Assembly: GCF_031348265.1 (NCBI RefSeq)
Contig: NZ_CP133771.1
Span: 4,030,001-4,094,000 of the forward strand
DNA: 64,000 bases
Source: Streptomyces collinus
GTDB lineage: Bacteria; Actinomycetota; Actinomycetes; Streptomycetales; Streptomycetaceae
Reading direction: 5' to 3'
Below, piece by piece: positions 25,944-34,962 of the stretch. A program made the translations under genes and the position numbers. Below the pieces are notes generated by a model, which did no database searches, was not told the DNA's origin, and was given only the letters and a program-made list of their open reading frames with translations. How positions within the stretch are numbered: the first letter of the stretch is position 1; each line of letters starts with the position of its first letter.

Positions 25944-26420
25944 ATGAGATTGGGAAGCATCAGAAATCGGGCGACGGCAATGGTCGTGACGATGATCGCC
26001 GCGGTGGCACTCGTTCCGCTGGCGGCGCAGGCACCAGCACAGGCAGCACCGAACGTTGCGACCGGCACGGCCGCATGGACACCGGAGATCTACCCGCTGT
26101 TCTCAGGCGAGTGGGTCAAGCGGGATGTGCCGGGTGACAAGCGGAGGGATGCGCTGATCGACTGCTCCCGGGCATCCGGGATCGCCTGCGTGGCGGTTGG
26201 TCAGGGCGACGGCAAGCACAGCATCTTCCACCTGTTCAAGTGCGATACGCGGTCGCTCTCGAACTTCATCGACGCGCTCTCTGTCCGCAACAACCAGACG
26301 GGCGGAGCCCAGGTCCGCTTCTGGGGTCCCACCTACTCGTACCACGCCCCCGCGGACGGCAACATCTACAACTTCCCGGACCACGCGACGTACGACTTCA
26401 ATCGCCTCGACATCTGCTGA
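25944..26420 (+). CDS. Secreted hypothetical protein with four cysteines
   Basis: 158 residues. A classical Sec signal peptide (RNRATAMVVTMIAAVALVPLAA) with cleavage expected near AQAAP (about residue 34). The mature part has four Cys (LIDCSRASG, IACVAVG, FKCDTRS and the last residue), likely forming two disulfides. No catalytic motif or named family is recognised. GGAGGAGG lies 6 nt before the ATG. It is an isolated gene, convergent with gpmA. Confidence 0.75.
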   Translation: MRLGSIRNRATAMVVTMIAAVALVPLAAQAPAQAAPNVATGTAAWTPEIYPLFSGEWVKRDVPGDKRRDALIDCSRASGIACVAVGQGDGKHSIFHLFKCDTRSLSNFIDALSVRNNQTGGAQVRFWGPTYSYHAPADGNIYNFPDHATYDFNRLDIC

Positions 26421-26515
26421 AGGCACACCGGCCCGGGCACGCTGATCATGGTGTCCGGGTCGGAAGCCTGTGCAGTGACGGCCGCGGGGCCCCATAGAGA
26501 GCCCAGGCCGCGAGA

Positions 26516-26554
26516 ATGCCCCCGCCCCGCGCCGTATGCGCAGGTCGGGGGCAT
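26516..26554. terminator. Hairpin between secreted-protein gene and gpmA
   Basis: 9-bp perfect stem ATGCCCCCG / CGGGGGCAT with a 21-nt loop that can itself pair partly. It lies 11 bp beyond the gpmA stop codon. Confidence 0.5.
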
Positions 26555-26565
26555 GATCACAGAAC

Positions 26566-27327
26566 CTACTTCTTCTTGCCCTGGTTCTTGACCGCCTCGA
26601 TGGCCGCTGCCGCCGCCTCGGGGTCCAGGTACGTGCCGCCCGGGTTCAGGGGCTTGAAGTCGGCGTCGAGCTCGTAGGAGAGCGGGATGCCCGTGGGGAT
26701 GTTGAGGCCGGCGATGTCCGCGTCGGAGATGCCGTCCAGGTGCTTGACCAGGGCGCGGAGCGAGTTGCCGTGGGCCGCGACCAGGACCGTGCGGCCGGTC
26801 AGCAGGTCGGGGACGATCGCGTCGAACCAGTACGGGAGCATGCGGACGACGACGTCCTTCAGGCACTCCGTGCGGGGGCGCAGCTCCGGCGGGAGGGTCG
26901 CGTAGCGCGGGTCGGAGAACTGGGAGTACTCGGCGTCGACGTCGAGCGCCGGGGGCGGGGTGTCGTAGGACCGGCGCCACAGCATGAACTGCTCCTCGCC
27001 GAACTCGGCGAGCGTCTGGGCCTTGTCCTTGCCCTGCAGGGCGCCGTAGTGGCGCTCGTTCAGGCGCCACGAGCGGTGGACCGGGATCCAGTGGCGGTCC
27101 GCGGACTCCAGCGCGAGCTGGGCCGTGCGGATCGCGCGCTTCTGGAGGGACGTGTGGACCACGTCGGGGAGAAGGTCGGCATCCTTCAGGAGTTCGCCAC
27201 CGCGGACTGCCTCCTTCTCGCCCTTCTCGTTGAGATTGACGTCCACCCAGCCGGTGAACAGGTTCTTCGCGTTCCACTCGCTCTCGCCGTGGCGGAGGAG
27301 GATCAGCTTGTACGGTGCGTCGGCCAT
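26566..27327 (-). CDS. gpmA: 2,3-bisphosphoglycerate-dependent phosphoglycerate mutase
   Basis: 253 residues, the family length. The phospho-histidine motif LILLRHGESEWN (His about 13) is followed by SLQKRAIRTA, the acid Glu in LNERHYGALQGKDKA, and the second His in VLVAAHGNSLRALVKHLDG. It interconverts 3- and 2-phosphoglycerate in glycolysis. The start is ATG 27327; the longer frame upstream lacks conservation. As I recall it corresponds to SCO4209. Confidence 0.96.
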   Translation of the reverse strand: MADAPYKLILLRHGESEWNAKNLFTGWVDVNLNEKGEKEAVRGGELLKDADLLPDVVHTSLQKRAIRTAQLALESADRHWIPVHRSWRLNERHYGALQGKDKAQTLAEFGEEQFMLWRRSYDTPPPALDVDAEYSQFSDPRYATLPPELRPRTECLKDVVVRMLPYWFDAIVPDLLTGRTVLVAAHGNSLRALVKHLDGISDADIAGLNIPTGIPLSYELDADFKPLNPGGTYLDPEAAAAAIEAVKNQGKKK

Positions 27328-27509
27328 GCCCAAGAGCGTAATCCACGCTTTCGCCCGTTCGCGTGGCTGCCCGGCAGGCGGACGTTTGACTGGATCTGTT
27401 AATTGAGTGGTCCCCGTCAACCAGCGGCTTGTAACTTGCGCTTGCCATCAGTGCTGCTTACAAGAGCGGCTGACAGCACAGCCGACGCTCGTCGCCTCCG
27501 GGGGGATCC

Positions 27510-28814
27510 ATGCCGTACGTCCTGCGTGCCCGACGTGCCGTCCGGGAGACGGTCTCGGGTCTGCCCCGCGAGTTCTGGTGGCTGTGGACCAGCACGCTGG
27601 TCAACCGGCTCGGTGCCTTCGTCGCCACTTTCATGGCGCTGTACCTGACCCTCGACCGCGGCTACTCCGCCACGTACGCCGGTCTGGTCGCCGCCCTGCA
27701 CGGGCTCGGCGGGGTGCTCTCCTCGCTGGGCGGCGGGGTGATGGCGGACCGGCTGGGCCGGCGGCCGACGCTGCTGATCGCGCAGGCCTCGACCGCCGTG
27801 TCCGTGGCCCTGCTGGGGTTCGTGCACGACCCGGTCGCGATCGCCGGGGTCGCCTTCCTGGTGGGCGTGGCGAGCAACGCCTCGCGGCCCGCCGTGCAGG
27901 CGATGATGGCGGACATCGTCCGGCCCGAGGACCGGATCCGCGCCTTCTCCCTCAATTACTGGGCCATCAACCTCGGCTTCGCCGTGTCCTCCATGGCCGC
28001 CGGGTTCATCGCCGAGGTCAGCTACCGCGCCGGGTTCCTGATCGAGGCGGGGATGACGATGGCCTGCGCGATCCTCGTCTTCCTGCGGCTGCCGGAGTCC
28101 AAGCCCGCCGAGCCGGCGGTGCGGACCGCCGCCCCGAAGGACTCCGTGAGCCTGGGCACCGTCCTGCGCGACGGGCGGTTCATGAGCGTCGTCGGGCTGT
28201 CCTTCCTGATCGCGCTGATCTTCCAGCAGGGGTCGGTGGGACTGCCGGTGGCGATGGGCGAGGCCGGTTTCACTCCGGCCGAGTACGGCATGGCGATCGC
28301 CGTGAACGGCGTGCTGATCGTCGTCCTCCAGATCCCCGTCACCCGCTTCATCGAGCACCGGGATCCCCGCCGGCTGCTGGTCGTCTCCTCCCTCCTCGCG
28401 GGGTACGGCTTCGCCCTCACCGCGTTCGCGGGGTCGGTGGGGGTCATCGCGCTCACCGTGTGCGTGTGGACCCTGGCGGAGATCGTCAATGCGCCCACGC
28501 AGACGGGTCTCGTCGTACGGCTGTCCCCGGTGCACGGACGCGGTCGCTACCAGGGCATGTACACGATGTCCTGGTCCGTGGCCGCCCTCGTCGCCCCGCT
28601 GCTGTCCGGGTTCGTCATCGACCGGTTCGGGGCGGAGTGGCTGTGGGGGTCCTGCGCGGTCCTCGGGACGGTGGCCGGGGCGGGGTACGCCGCGCTGATG
28701 CGGCGGATCACGGAGGACGGGGAGAAGGCGGAGGCGGGATCGGAGGCGGCGGACGGGCTCCGGGCGCTGCCGGCCGGACCCGGCAGGGGCACTCGAAGGA
28801 GCGGGACCCTGTGA
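27510..28814 (+). CDS. MFS transporter (DHA-type drug exporter-like)
   Basis: 434 residues with about 11-12 hydrophobic helices in two halves. The loop 2-3 motif A reads GGGVMADRLGRRPTLL, and GFIAEVSYRAGFLIEA resembles the helix-5 antiporter region. A charged linker (about 200-215) separates the halves and a soluble Gly/Arg-rich tail ends the protein. The substrate is unknown. The TGA overlaps the GTG of the following GNAT gene (GTGA), so the two form a coupled operon. GGGGGGATCC precedes the ATG. Confidence 0.88.
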   Translation: MPYVLRARRAVRETVSGLPREFWWLWTSTLVNRLGAFVATFMALYLTLDRGYSATYAGLVAALHGLGGVLSSLGGGVMADRLGRRPTLLIAQASTAVSVALLGFVHDPVAIAGVAFLVGVASNASRPAVQAMMADIVRPEDRIRAFSLNYWAINLGFAVSSMAAGFIAEVSYRAGFLIEAGMTMACAILVFLRLPESKPAEPAVRTAAPKDSVSLGTVLRDGRFMSVVGLSFLIALIFQQGSVGLPVAMGEAGFTPAEYGMAIAVNGVLIVVLQIPVTRFIEHRDPRRLLVVSSLLAGYGFALTAFAGSVGVIALTVCVWTLAEIVNAPTQTGLVVRLSPVHGRGRYQGMYTMSWSVAALVAPLLSGFVIDRFGAEWLWGSCAVLGTVAGAGYAALMRRITEDGEKAEAGSEAADGLRALPAGPGRGTRRSGTL

Positions 28815-29398
28815 CCCCGCGGCACCCCGAGCGCCGCACCGAACGCCTGCGGCTGCGTCAGTGGAGCGAGGCGGACCTGGACGCGCTCGCGGAGATGGAC
28901 GCGGACCCGGACGTCATGCGGTACATCGGTGACGGCTCGACCGGCACCCGTGAGCGCACCGCCGCAGCGCTGGGCCGGGTGCGCGCGGCCTGGGACGAGC
29001 GGGGTCACGGCCTGTTCGCCGCCGAGGAGACCGCGACCGGCGAGCTGGTCGGCTGGGTAGGGCTGGCCGTTCCGGCCTTCCTGCCCGAGGTCATGCCGGC
29101 CGTGGAGATCGGCTGGCGGCTTCGGCGCCGGTCCTGGGGCCGGGGCTACGCCACGGAAGCCGCACGCGAGGTCCTGGCGTTCGCCTTCGGCGAGGCGGAG
29201 TCGGAGTCGGGGTCGGAAGCAGAGGCGGACACCCGCCTGGAGCGCGTCGTCAGCATCTGCCACGTCGACAACCACGCCTCGCTCCGCATCATGACCAAGC
29301 TCGGGATGACGTACGACCGCACCACGCGCGTCCCCGCCCATGGGCAGCCGGTCCGGGTCATGGCACTCACGCGGGAGGAGTACCACTCCTCGGCATGA
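28811..29398 (+). CDS. GNAT N-acetyltransferase (RimJ/RimL type)
   Basis: 195 residues. The fold begins RTERLRLRQWSEADLDALAEMDADPDVMRYI, typical of the RimJ/RimL subfamily. The acetyl-CoA loop is in RRRSWGRGYATEAAREVL, and the closing segment VDNHASLRIMTKLGM is the usual signature. The start is GTG 28811, overlapping the MFS stop by 4 nt. An acidic SESGSEAEAD insertion after the CoA helix is unusual. An acetylated drug exported by its partner transporter is a guess. Confidence 0.85.
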   Translation: MTPRHPERRTERLRLRQWSEADLDALAEMDADPDVMRYIGDGSTGTRERTAAALGRVRAAWDERGHGLFAAEETATGELVGWVGLAVPAFLPEVMPAVEIGWRLRRRSWGRGYATEAAREVLAFAFGEAESESGSEAEADTRLERVVSICHVDNHASLRIMTKLGMTYDRTTRVPAHGQPVRVMALTREEYHSSA

Positions 29399-29677
29399 CG
29401 GCGGCGTGACCTCATGGTCCCCCCCGCATCCGCACCGAGGTGCCGCGCGGCCGGCGCTGGCAGGTCTCCTCCTGGCCATCGACGAAGCCCGGTCGTCGGT
29501 TGGGTCCCGGACGACTTCTCCGGGCCGCCCCCTGACAGGCCGGGGATAGCAACCATTCCCTGCGGAGCTGGAACCCCCGGAAGCCGGCCGCGCGCTAGCG
29601 ACCATAGTCCCGGGCACTGACAACGGGGCGGGAGCTCCGGCGTAATGCCCTACTTGCCCCACGCGGGCGCGTCCGTG

Positions 29678-30013
29678 CTACCCGTCCACGAAGCCGAGCT
29701 CCGTGTCCGGCCGGCACTGCGGGCAGGCCTTGATGCCCTCGGCGAGTGCGCGCCGGGCGTGGTCGCGGTCGACGCCCTTGCTGCGCCGGCCCGCGTTCCA
29801 GCAGCCGCCGACGTGGACGTACGCGGCCTCCTGTCCGGACAGACCGCGTTCGATCAGCCAGTCCGGCGCGGGCGGCCGGGCCAGCAGACCGTGCCGGCGT
29901 TCGGCCTGGCGGCGTTCCTCGTCCGCGATCCACCGACGGGTGCGTGCCAGGTCGCGTTCCTGCACGCGCTCCAGGAAGCGGAGCAGCGCGAGCCGCGACT
30001 CTGGATCGTTCAT
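29678..30013 (-). CDS. DUF6233 family protein
   Basis: 111 residues. The characteristic Streptomyces features are an Arg/Glu-rich N-terminal helix (LRFLERVQERDLARTRRWIADEERRQAERR), RPPAPDWLIERGL, then VHVGGCWNAGRRSKGVDRD and ACPQCRPDTELG. The CxxC plus earlier Cys suggests metal binding, but no role is known. The ATG at 30013 sets the size. The 279 bp between it and the GNAT gene hold nothing I can support. Confidence 0.75.
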   Translation of the reverse strand: MNDPESRLALLRFLERVQERDLARTRRWIADEERRQAERRHGLLARPPAPDWLIERGLSGQEAAYVHVGGCWNAGRRSKGVDRDHARRALAEGIKACPQCRPDTELGFVDG

Positions 30014-30128
30014 GCGTTCGATTCTAGGTTCGCCGTCGCCTCCGGCCCACCCCGGACCACCACCCGCGGCGGCACCCATTACCTCCGACGTCATCGACGC
30101 TCCGCCGGCGTCCCGGCAGGCTGGTCCC

Positions 30129-30548
30129 ATGACATCCACTGACATCGCGGAAGCCACCCGTCTCACCGTCCAGAAGTTCCTCGCGCTCCGGCTCGCCGGC
30201 GACACCGAGGGGCTCACCGCTCTCTTCGCCGAGAAGGTCGACTGGGTGCTCGCCGAGAATCCGGCCGTGCCGTGGATCCGGCCCCGGTCCACGGGCGCCG
30301 AATGTGCCGCGCAGGGCGCCGAGTTGATGGAGTACACCGTGCCGGAGGACGCCCGGGCGTCCGTCGACGCCTTTCTCGTCGACGGCACCGACGCCGTGCT
30401 GACGGGGCACCTCTCGGGGACCGTACGCGCGACGGGCAAGTCGTTCGAGGGGCCGTTCGCGCTGCGGCTCACCGTCGAGGACGGGCGGATCACCCGGCAC
30501 CACCTCTACGAGAACAGCCTGTCGATCGCCGAGGCCTGCACCCCGTGA
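30129..30548 (+). CDS. SnoaL-like (NTF2-fold) protein
   Basis: 139 residues forming a single SnoaL/NTF2 cone. Typical pattern: an N-terminal helix VQKFLALRLAGDTEGLTALFAEKVDWV, then beta strands ending FALRLTVEDGRITRHHLYENSLSIAEA. It could be a ketosteroid-isomerase-like enzyme or a binding protein; no biosynthetic neighbours point to a substrate. The ATG at 30129 fits the family N-terminus. Convergent with the YqeB-like gene. Confidence 0.82.
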   Translation: MTSTDIAEATRLTVQKFLALRLAGDTEGLTALFAEKVDWVLAENPAVPWIRPRSTGAECAAQGAELMEYTVPEDARASVDAFLVDGTDAVLTGHLSGTVRATGKSFEGPFALRLTVEDGRITRHHLYENSLSIAEACTP

Positions 30549-30588
30549 CCGCGCCGCCCCGCCGCCGGGCCAGGGCGTTCGCGGACCC

Positions 30589-31287
30589 TCAGTCCCCTCG
30601 CACCAGCCGCCAGTACTGCCGCTTCTCCTCGTCCCGTACGACCACCCCGAGCCGTAGCAGTTCCCCCCGCAATTCCCGCGCGTCCTTGGCGTCGTCCTCG
30701 TGTTTGCGGGCCTGCGCGCGGGCCCGCAGCAGGGCGTCCGCGCCCGGGGGCAGGCCGGGGGTGCCGGGGACCCAGCGGCGGAACGCGGCGCGGTAGGGGT
30801 CCTCCTCCGCCCACTCGTATCCGTGTTCCGCGAGGGCGGCGGCGAGGCGTCGCCAGGGCAGGCCGCAGTGCTCCCTCGCCAGTTCCCTGCCGTCCGGGCC
30901 GAGCAGGACGAGCTGCTTGCCGTCCCGGAACAGCACGGAGATCTCCTGGCGGGTGAACGCCCGGGAGCCGTCCCTGATGGCCAGGGTCACCTGGGTGCCG
31001 GAGACGCCGACCGACAGCGACTCGTGCACCGCCGTGAAGCCGAGCAGCAGGCCTCCGAGGACGCCCACCGCGATCGTGCCGAGGGTGAGGGCCGGTTCCG
31101 GGACCGAGGTCAGCAGTTCGGCCGGGCCTTCCAGCGGCGCCCACGGCAGGGTCAGCAGCCACCGGGCGAGGACCGGGAGCAGGGCGCCGGCCACGGCACC
31201 GCAGGCGACGCAGAAGAGCACGATGACCCAGGCCGATTCGGCGAGTTCCGTCGCCTCGCCCGGCCGCGGCCGGGAGCTCTTGCCCAT
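30589..31287 (-). CDS. YqeB-like membrane protein
   Basis: About 232 residues from the ATG at 31287 (upstream ATGs at 31311 and 31347 are possible). Two N-terminal membrane helices (about 18-42 and 70-95) with ALTLGTIAVGVLGGLLLGF are followed by a cytosolic domain that begins with a small beta-barrel (VSGTQVTLAIRDGSRAFTRQEISVLFRDGKQLVLLGPDGREL). This PH-like layout matches YqeB of Bacillus. A charged helical tail follows. No function is known. Confidence 0.7.
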   Translation of the reverse strand: MGKSSRPRPGEATELAESAWVIVLFCVACGAVAGALLPVLARWLLTLPWAPLEGPAELLTSVPEPALTLGTIAVGVLGGLLLGFTAVHESLSVGVSGTQVTLAIRDGSRAFTRQEISVLFRDGKQLVLLGPDGRELAREHCGLPWRRLAAALAEHGYEWAEEDPYRAAFRRWVPGTPGLPPGADALLRARAQARKHEDDAKDARELRGELLRLGVVVRDEEKRQYWRLVRGD

Positions 31288-31380
31288 GGAAACGTTCCTG
31301 GCTTCCTCCATGCGGCCAGTCTCTTCAGGAGCCGTCCGCCCTGTCATCAGTCGTTGGTCTACGCGGCTTCGACTTTGGTC

Positions 31381-31827
31381 TCACGGATGCATCCGCGCTC
31401 CCTTGACCACCTTGTCCACCGCGTTCCTCGGGCCGTGGACCGCTAGGCCGACCAGGTCCAGATCCGCCGTCGGCACCGCCCGTACGGCCGCGCGGTTGTC
31501 ACGGTCGTTGCCCGTGGCGAAGAGGTCGGCGGTGAAGACGGCGCGGGGCAGGGCGCGGGCCAGGGCCCGGGTGTGAGCGGTGGCCAGGGTTTCCTTGGTG
31601 GCCTCGAAGACCATGACCGGCTGACGGAACATGGGGAGGTAGGGCACGCCGTCCGCGTCCTCGTACGGTTCGCCGATCACCTCGGGAAGCTGCGTTCCCA
31701 GGCCGCTGACCAGGAACGACGTCACGTTGAGGCGCTGCCAGGTTTCCAGGTCGGCGCGCAGCAGCACGGCGATCTTCGTGTCGAAGCGGATCGGCTCCGG
31801 GCGCGGGGGTTCGGTGCTCGTGTTCAT
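31381..31827 (-). CDS. DUF2000 family protein
   Basis: 148 residues. The family pattern is clear: FDTKIAVLLRADLETWQRLNVTSFLVSG at the start, then YLPMFRQPVMVFEAT and TREALARALPRAVFTADLF-like helix, ending in DLDLVGLAVHGPRNAVDKVVKG. DUF2000 proteins resemble peptidyl-tRNA hydrolase 2 in fold but their activity is unknown. It is divergent from an AraC-type regulator with only 49 bp between, which makes it the likely target gene. Confidence 0.85.
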   Translation of the reverse strand: MNTSTEPPRPEPIRFDTKIAVLLRADLETWQRLNVTSFLVSGLGTQLPEVIGEPYEDADGVPYLPMFRQPVMVFEATKETLATAHTRALARALPRAVFTADLFATGNDRDNRAAVRAVPTADLDLVGLAVHGPRNAVDKVVKGARMHP

Positions 31828-31876
31828 GATCCGAGCGTGCCGGGCAGTCCCCGTCGAGGTCTTGTACGTTCTTTGC

Positions 31877-32680
31877 ATGGCCTCCCAGCCCGCCCGGATC
31901 GTCTCCGCCTGGCGGCCCGCCGTCCCGGGTGTCGTCGAGGTCTTCCACGCGCGGTTCACCGAGTACGCGTATCCGATGCACGTCCACGACGCCTGGACGC
32001 TGCTGATCGTCGACACCGGCGCCGTGCGGTACGACCTCGACCGGCACGAGCACGGCACCCCGCACGACACCGTGACGCTGCTGCCGCCGCACGTGCCCCA
32101 CAACGGCTCCCCCGTCACCCCGGAGGGCTTCCGCAAGCGGGTGCTGTACCTCGACGCGACGCATCTCGGCGACGAGTTCATCGGGGCCGCCGTCGACCGG
32201 CCCGACCTGCGCGATCCGCTGCTGCGGCGGCGCGTGGGGCAGTTGCACGGCACGCTGGGGCGCCCCGGTGAGGAACTGGAGGCCGAGAGCAGGCTGTTGT
32301 TCGTCGGGGAGCGGTTGCGCGGGCATCTGCGGGACGACCTCGCTTCCCCGCGGCCGGCCGATCCCGTTCTCGCGCGGCGGCTGCGCGAGTTGCTGGACGA
32401 GCGGATCGTCGAGGGCGTCGCCCTGCGGGAGGCCGCCGGGCTGCTCGGCGCCCATCCGGCCCACCTCGTAAGGGCGTTCAGCACCGCCTACGGCATCGCC
32501 CCGCACCAGTATCTGACGTCCCTGCGCGTGGGGCGCGCCCGGCGGCTGCTCCTGGAGGGGCGCTCACCGGGCGATACGGCGGTGGCGGCCGGGTTCTACG
32601 ACCAGTCGCACCTCACCCGGCACTTCCGCAGGCTGGTGGGGGTGCCGCCGGGGCGTTACCGGGCGGGTCGGGCCGGTTAG
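31877..32680 (+). CDS. AraC-family transcriptional regulator
   Basis: 267 residues. The N-terminal cupin (about 20-120) includes YAYPMHVHDAWTLLIVDTGAVRYDLDRHEH and LLPPHVPHNG, typical effector-binding histidines. The C-terminal double helix-turn-helix (about 170-265) ends with the family signature AVAAGFYDQSHLTRHFRRLVGVPPGRYR. The start ATG 31877 lies only 49 bp from the divergent DUF2000 gene. Confidence 0.9.
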   Translation: MASQPARIVSAWRPAVPGVVEVFHARFTEYAYPMHVHDAWTLLIVDTGAVRYDLDRHEHGTPHDTVTLLPPHVPHNGSPVTPEGFRKRVLYLDATHLGDEFIGAAVDRPDLRDPLLRRRVGQLHGTLGRPGEELEAESRLLFVGERLRGHLRDDLASPRPADPVLARRLRELLDERIVEGVALREAAGLLGAHPAHLVRAFSTAYGIAPHQYLTSLRVGRARRLLLEGRSPGDTAVAAGFYDQSHLTRHFRRLVGVPPGRYRAGRAG

Positions 32681-32728
32681 CGCTCGGAGCGGGTCGGGCC
32701 GGTCAGCGGTCGGGACGGGCCGGGCCGG

Positions 32729-33238
32729 TCAGCGCTCGGGGCGCTGGGTCAGGTGCGCGAAGGCGTCCAGGTTGCGCGTGGACTCGCCCCGCGACACCCG
32801 CCATTCGTACTCCTTGCGGATCGCCGAGGCGAAGCCCAGCTCCAGCAGGGTGTTGAAGGCGCCGTCGGAGGCTTCCAGGACCTGGCCGAGCAGCCGGTCG
32901 AGCTCGTCGGGGGTGACGGAGGGCAGGGAGAGACGGCCGGTGACGTAGACGTCGCCGTGCTGGTCGACGGCGTAACTCACCCCGTAGAGCTTGAGGTTGC
33001 GTTCCAGGAGCCAGCGGTGGACGCCTTGTTCGTTCTCGTCGGGGTGGCGGATGACGAAGGCGTTCAGCGACAGGGAGTGGCGGCCGACGATCAGGGAGAG
33101 CGTCGTCTTGAGCTTGCGGGTGCCGGGGAGCTGCGCGACGTAGGTGCCGGGCCGGGGGCTCTCCCACTCCAGGTCGGCGTCCTTCAGCGCTCCCTCGACG
33201 ACCTGGGCCGCGCGCTGTTCCTGATCGGTTTCACCCAT
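32729..33238 (-). CDS. YbjN-domain protein
   Basis: 169 residues matching the YbjN/type III secretion chaperone-like fold: VVEGALKDADLEWESPRPGTYVAQLPG, LSLIVGRHSLSLNAFVIRHPDEN, LKLYGVSYAVDQHGDVYVTGRL and EYEWRVSRGES. No catalytic residues. Its ATG lies 8 bp inside the end of mshA, the same arrangement I recall for the mshA-YbjN pair of other actinobacteria. It probably acts with or after mycothiol synthesis, but no role is proven. Confidence 0.85.
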   Translation of the reverse strand: MGETDQEQRAAQVVEGALKDADLEWESPRPGTYVAQLPGTRKLKTTLSLIVGRHSLSLNAFVIRHPDENEQGVHRWLLERNLKLYGVSYAVDQHGDVYVTGRLSLPSVTPDELDRLLGQVLEASDGAFNTLLELGFASAIRKEYEWRVSRGESTRNLDAFAHLTQRPER

Positions 33239-34568
33239 GCAGCGAGCGTACGCGACGGCGGTACGCCTGCATCGCGGCCGTGTAGACGTCCGCCGTGGCG
33301 GCGGCCGCCGTGTCCCAGCCGAAGGACTGGGCGTGCCGGGCGGCCTGCCCGCCGAGCCGGGGCACCAGCTGCGGGTCGTCGGCGAAGTCGGACAGCACGC
33401 GCGCGTACTCGGCCGGGTCGTGCCCCTGGACGAGGAAGCCGGTGTGCCCGTCGCGCACGGCGACCGGCAGGCCGCCGACCGACGCCGCGAGCACCGGGGT
33501 GCCGGCCGCCTGCGCCTCTATGGCGACCAGGCCGAAGGACTCGCTGTAGGAGGGCATGACCAGCACGGAGGCGGCGCGGAACCAGTCCGCCAGCTGCTCC
33601 TGGCCGACCGGCGGGCGGAACCGTACGACGTCGGCGATGCCCAGGCGTGCGGCGAGCTTCTGCAGGCCCTCGGGCTTGGCGAGGCCGCTGCCGGAGGGGC
33701 CGCCGACGACGGGGACGAGGATGCGCGAGCGCAGTTCGGGCCGCCGGTCGAGGAGGACGGCGACGGCGCGCAGCAGCACGTCCGGGGCCTTCAGGGGCTG
33801 GATGCGGCCCGCGAAGAGCGGGATCAGCGCGTCCTGGGGCAGGCCGAGGCGGGCCCGGGCGGCGGCGCGGCCGTCGGCGGGCGAGAACCGGCTGAGGTTC
33901 ACGCCGGGGTGGACCACGGCGACCTTGTCGGTCTCGGCCGCGTAGTGCCGAACGAGTTCGTCGGCCTCTTCGGTGGTGTTGGCGATGAGCCGGTCGGCGG
34001 CGGCGACGATCTGTGTCTCGCCGATGACACGGGCGGCGGGCTCGGGGGTGTCGCCGACGGCCAGGTTGGCGTTCTTGACCTTGGCCATGGTGTGCATGGC
34101 GTGGACCAAGGGGACGCCCCAGCGCTGGGCGGCGAGCCAGCCGACATGGCCGGAGAGCCAGTAGTGGGAGTGGACCAGGTCGTAGTGGCCGGGGCGGTGG
34201 TGGGCCCAGGCCTGCATCACGCCGTGGGTGAAGGCGCACAGCTGGGCGGGCAGGTCCTCCTTGTTGAGGCCCTCGTAGGGACCGGCGTCGACGTGCCGGA
34301 CGAGGACGCCGGGGGCCAGCTCGACGGTCGGAGGGAGGGCCGCCGCGGTCGCGCGCGTGAAGATCTCGACCTCGACGCCGTGCGCGGCCAGGCGCTGGGC
34401 GAGCTCCACGATGTAGACGTTCATGCCGCCGGCGTCGCCGGTGCCCGGCTGGTGGAGCGGGGAGGTGTGCACGGAGAGCATGGCGACGCGGCGGGGCTTG
34501 CGGTGCAGCCGGAGGCGCGGGGACGACGACGCGGAGCGCCTGCCGAGCCTGCCGATGTACTGGCTCAC
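33231..34568 (-). CDS. mshA: MshA, D-inositol-3-phosphate glycosyltransferase (mycothiol synthesis)
   Basis: 445 residues, GT4 family GT-B fold. The N-terminal domain has SVHTSPLHQPGTGDAGGMNVYI (UDP-sugar/inositol phosphate loop) and YDLVHSHYWLSGHVG; the C-terminal domain has GRIQPLKAPDVLL and the EX7E-type motif SYSESFGLVAIEAQAAGTPV. It joins GlcNAc from UDP-GlcNAc to 1L-inositol-1-phosphate, the first committed step to mycothiol, the main thiol of actinobacteria. GTG 34568 is the start, with AGGAGGAA upstream. It has a sigma-R-like promoter and is coupled to the YbjN gene. Confidence 0.95.
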   Translation of the reverse strand: MSQYIGRLGRRSASSSPRLRLHRKPRRVAMLSVHTSPLHQPGTGDAGGMNVYIVELAQRLAAHGVEVEIFTRATAAALPPTVELAPGVLVRHVDAGPYEGLNKEDLPAQLCAFTHGVMQAWAHHRPGHYDLVHSHYWLSGHVGWLAAQRWGVPLVHAMHTMAKVKNANLAVGDTPEPAARVIGETQIVAAADRLIANTTEEADELVRHYAAETDKVAVVHPGVNLSRFSPADGRAAARARLGLPQDALIPLFAGRIQPLKAPDVLLRAVAVLLDRRPELRSRILVPVVGGPSGSGLAKPEGLQKLAARLGIADVVRFRPPVGQEQLADWFRAASVLVMPSYSESFGLVAIEAQAAGTPVLAASVGGLPVAVRDGHTGFLVQGHDPAEYARVLSDFADDPQLVPRLGGQAARHAQSFGWDTAAAATADVYTAAMQAYRRRVRSLHG

Positions 34569-34632
34569 GTGGCGTTCCTCCTCTCTCGGGGCATGCCTTC
34601 CGCAGGGCGCACGCTGCCCTCCGACGGAGTCC

Positions 34633-34659
34633 AACACCGGAAGCAGGTGCTCCATTTCC
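34633..34659 (-). promoter_or_regulatory. Sigma-R-type promoter of mshA
   Basis: Reading the minus strand, GGAAAT (34654-34659), an 18-bp gap and GTT (34633-34635) match the thiol-stress sigma-R pattern GGAAT-N18/19-GTT. The -10 GTT is 65 bp upstream of the mshA GTG. In S. coelicolor, mycothiol genes including mshA are in the sigma-R regulon. Confidence 0.65.
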
Positions 34660-34962
34660 CGATTCGGCAGTTTTACCGAATCATTACCGCTTGTCGCTCA
34701 ACCGTTCGAGGGTATGGATGTCCGTGCCCGTAGGCCGACGAGGTGTGACCAGGAGGTGAACTCCGCTCGACGACTCCGGTCGGCTCCCCAGGTCGCGGAG
34801 CTGAAGCGGCGCCCCGGCCGGGAGCTCCGGATCGACGGCAGCGCCCGCCTCGCCCAGCCCCTGCGGCGGCCGGGCCGGTCGACACGCTCCGGCCGGCGCC
34901 CCACCTACCGGCGGCGGCACCTCGCGCCCTGACAGCACCGGAGGCCGCTTAACCTCGTACGC
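34660..34962. other. Divergent intergenic region, mshA / methyltransferase-like gene
   Basis: About 300 bp with no gene I can support. The open frame over 34716-34932 lacks a ribosome site and has no family resemblance. An AT-richer patch around 34670-34700 (GAATCATTACCG) may hold further promoters. Confidence 0.4.

Noticed and set aside
34716..34932. 72-residue basic ORF between mshA and the methyltransferase gene
   Set aside because: No ribosome site, no family resemblance, Arg/Pro-rich like other shadow frames.
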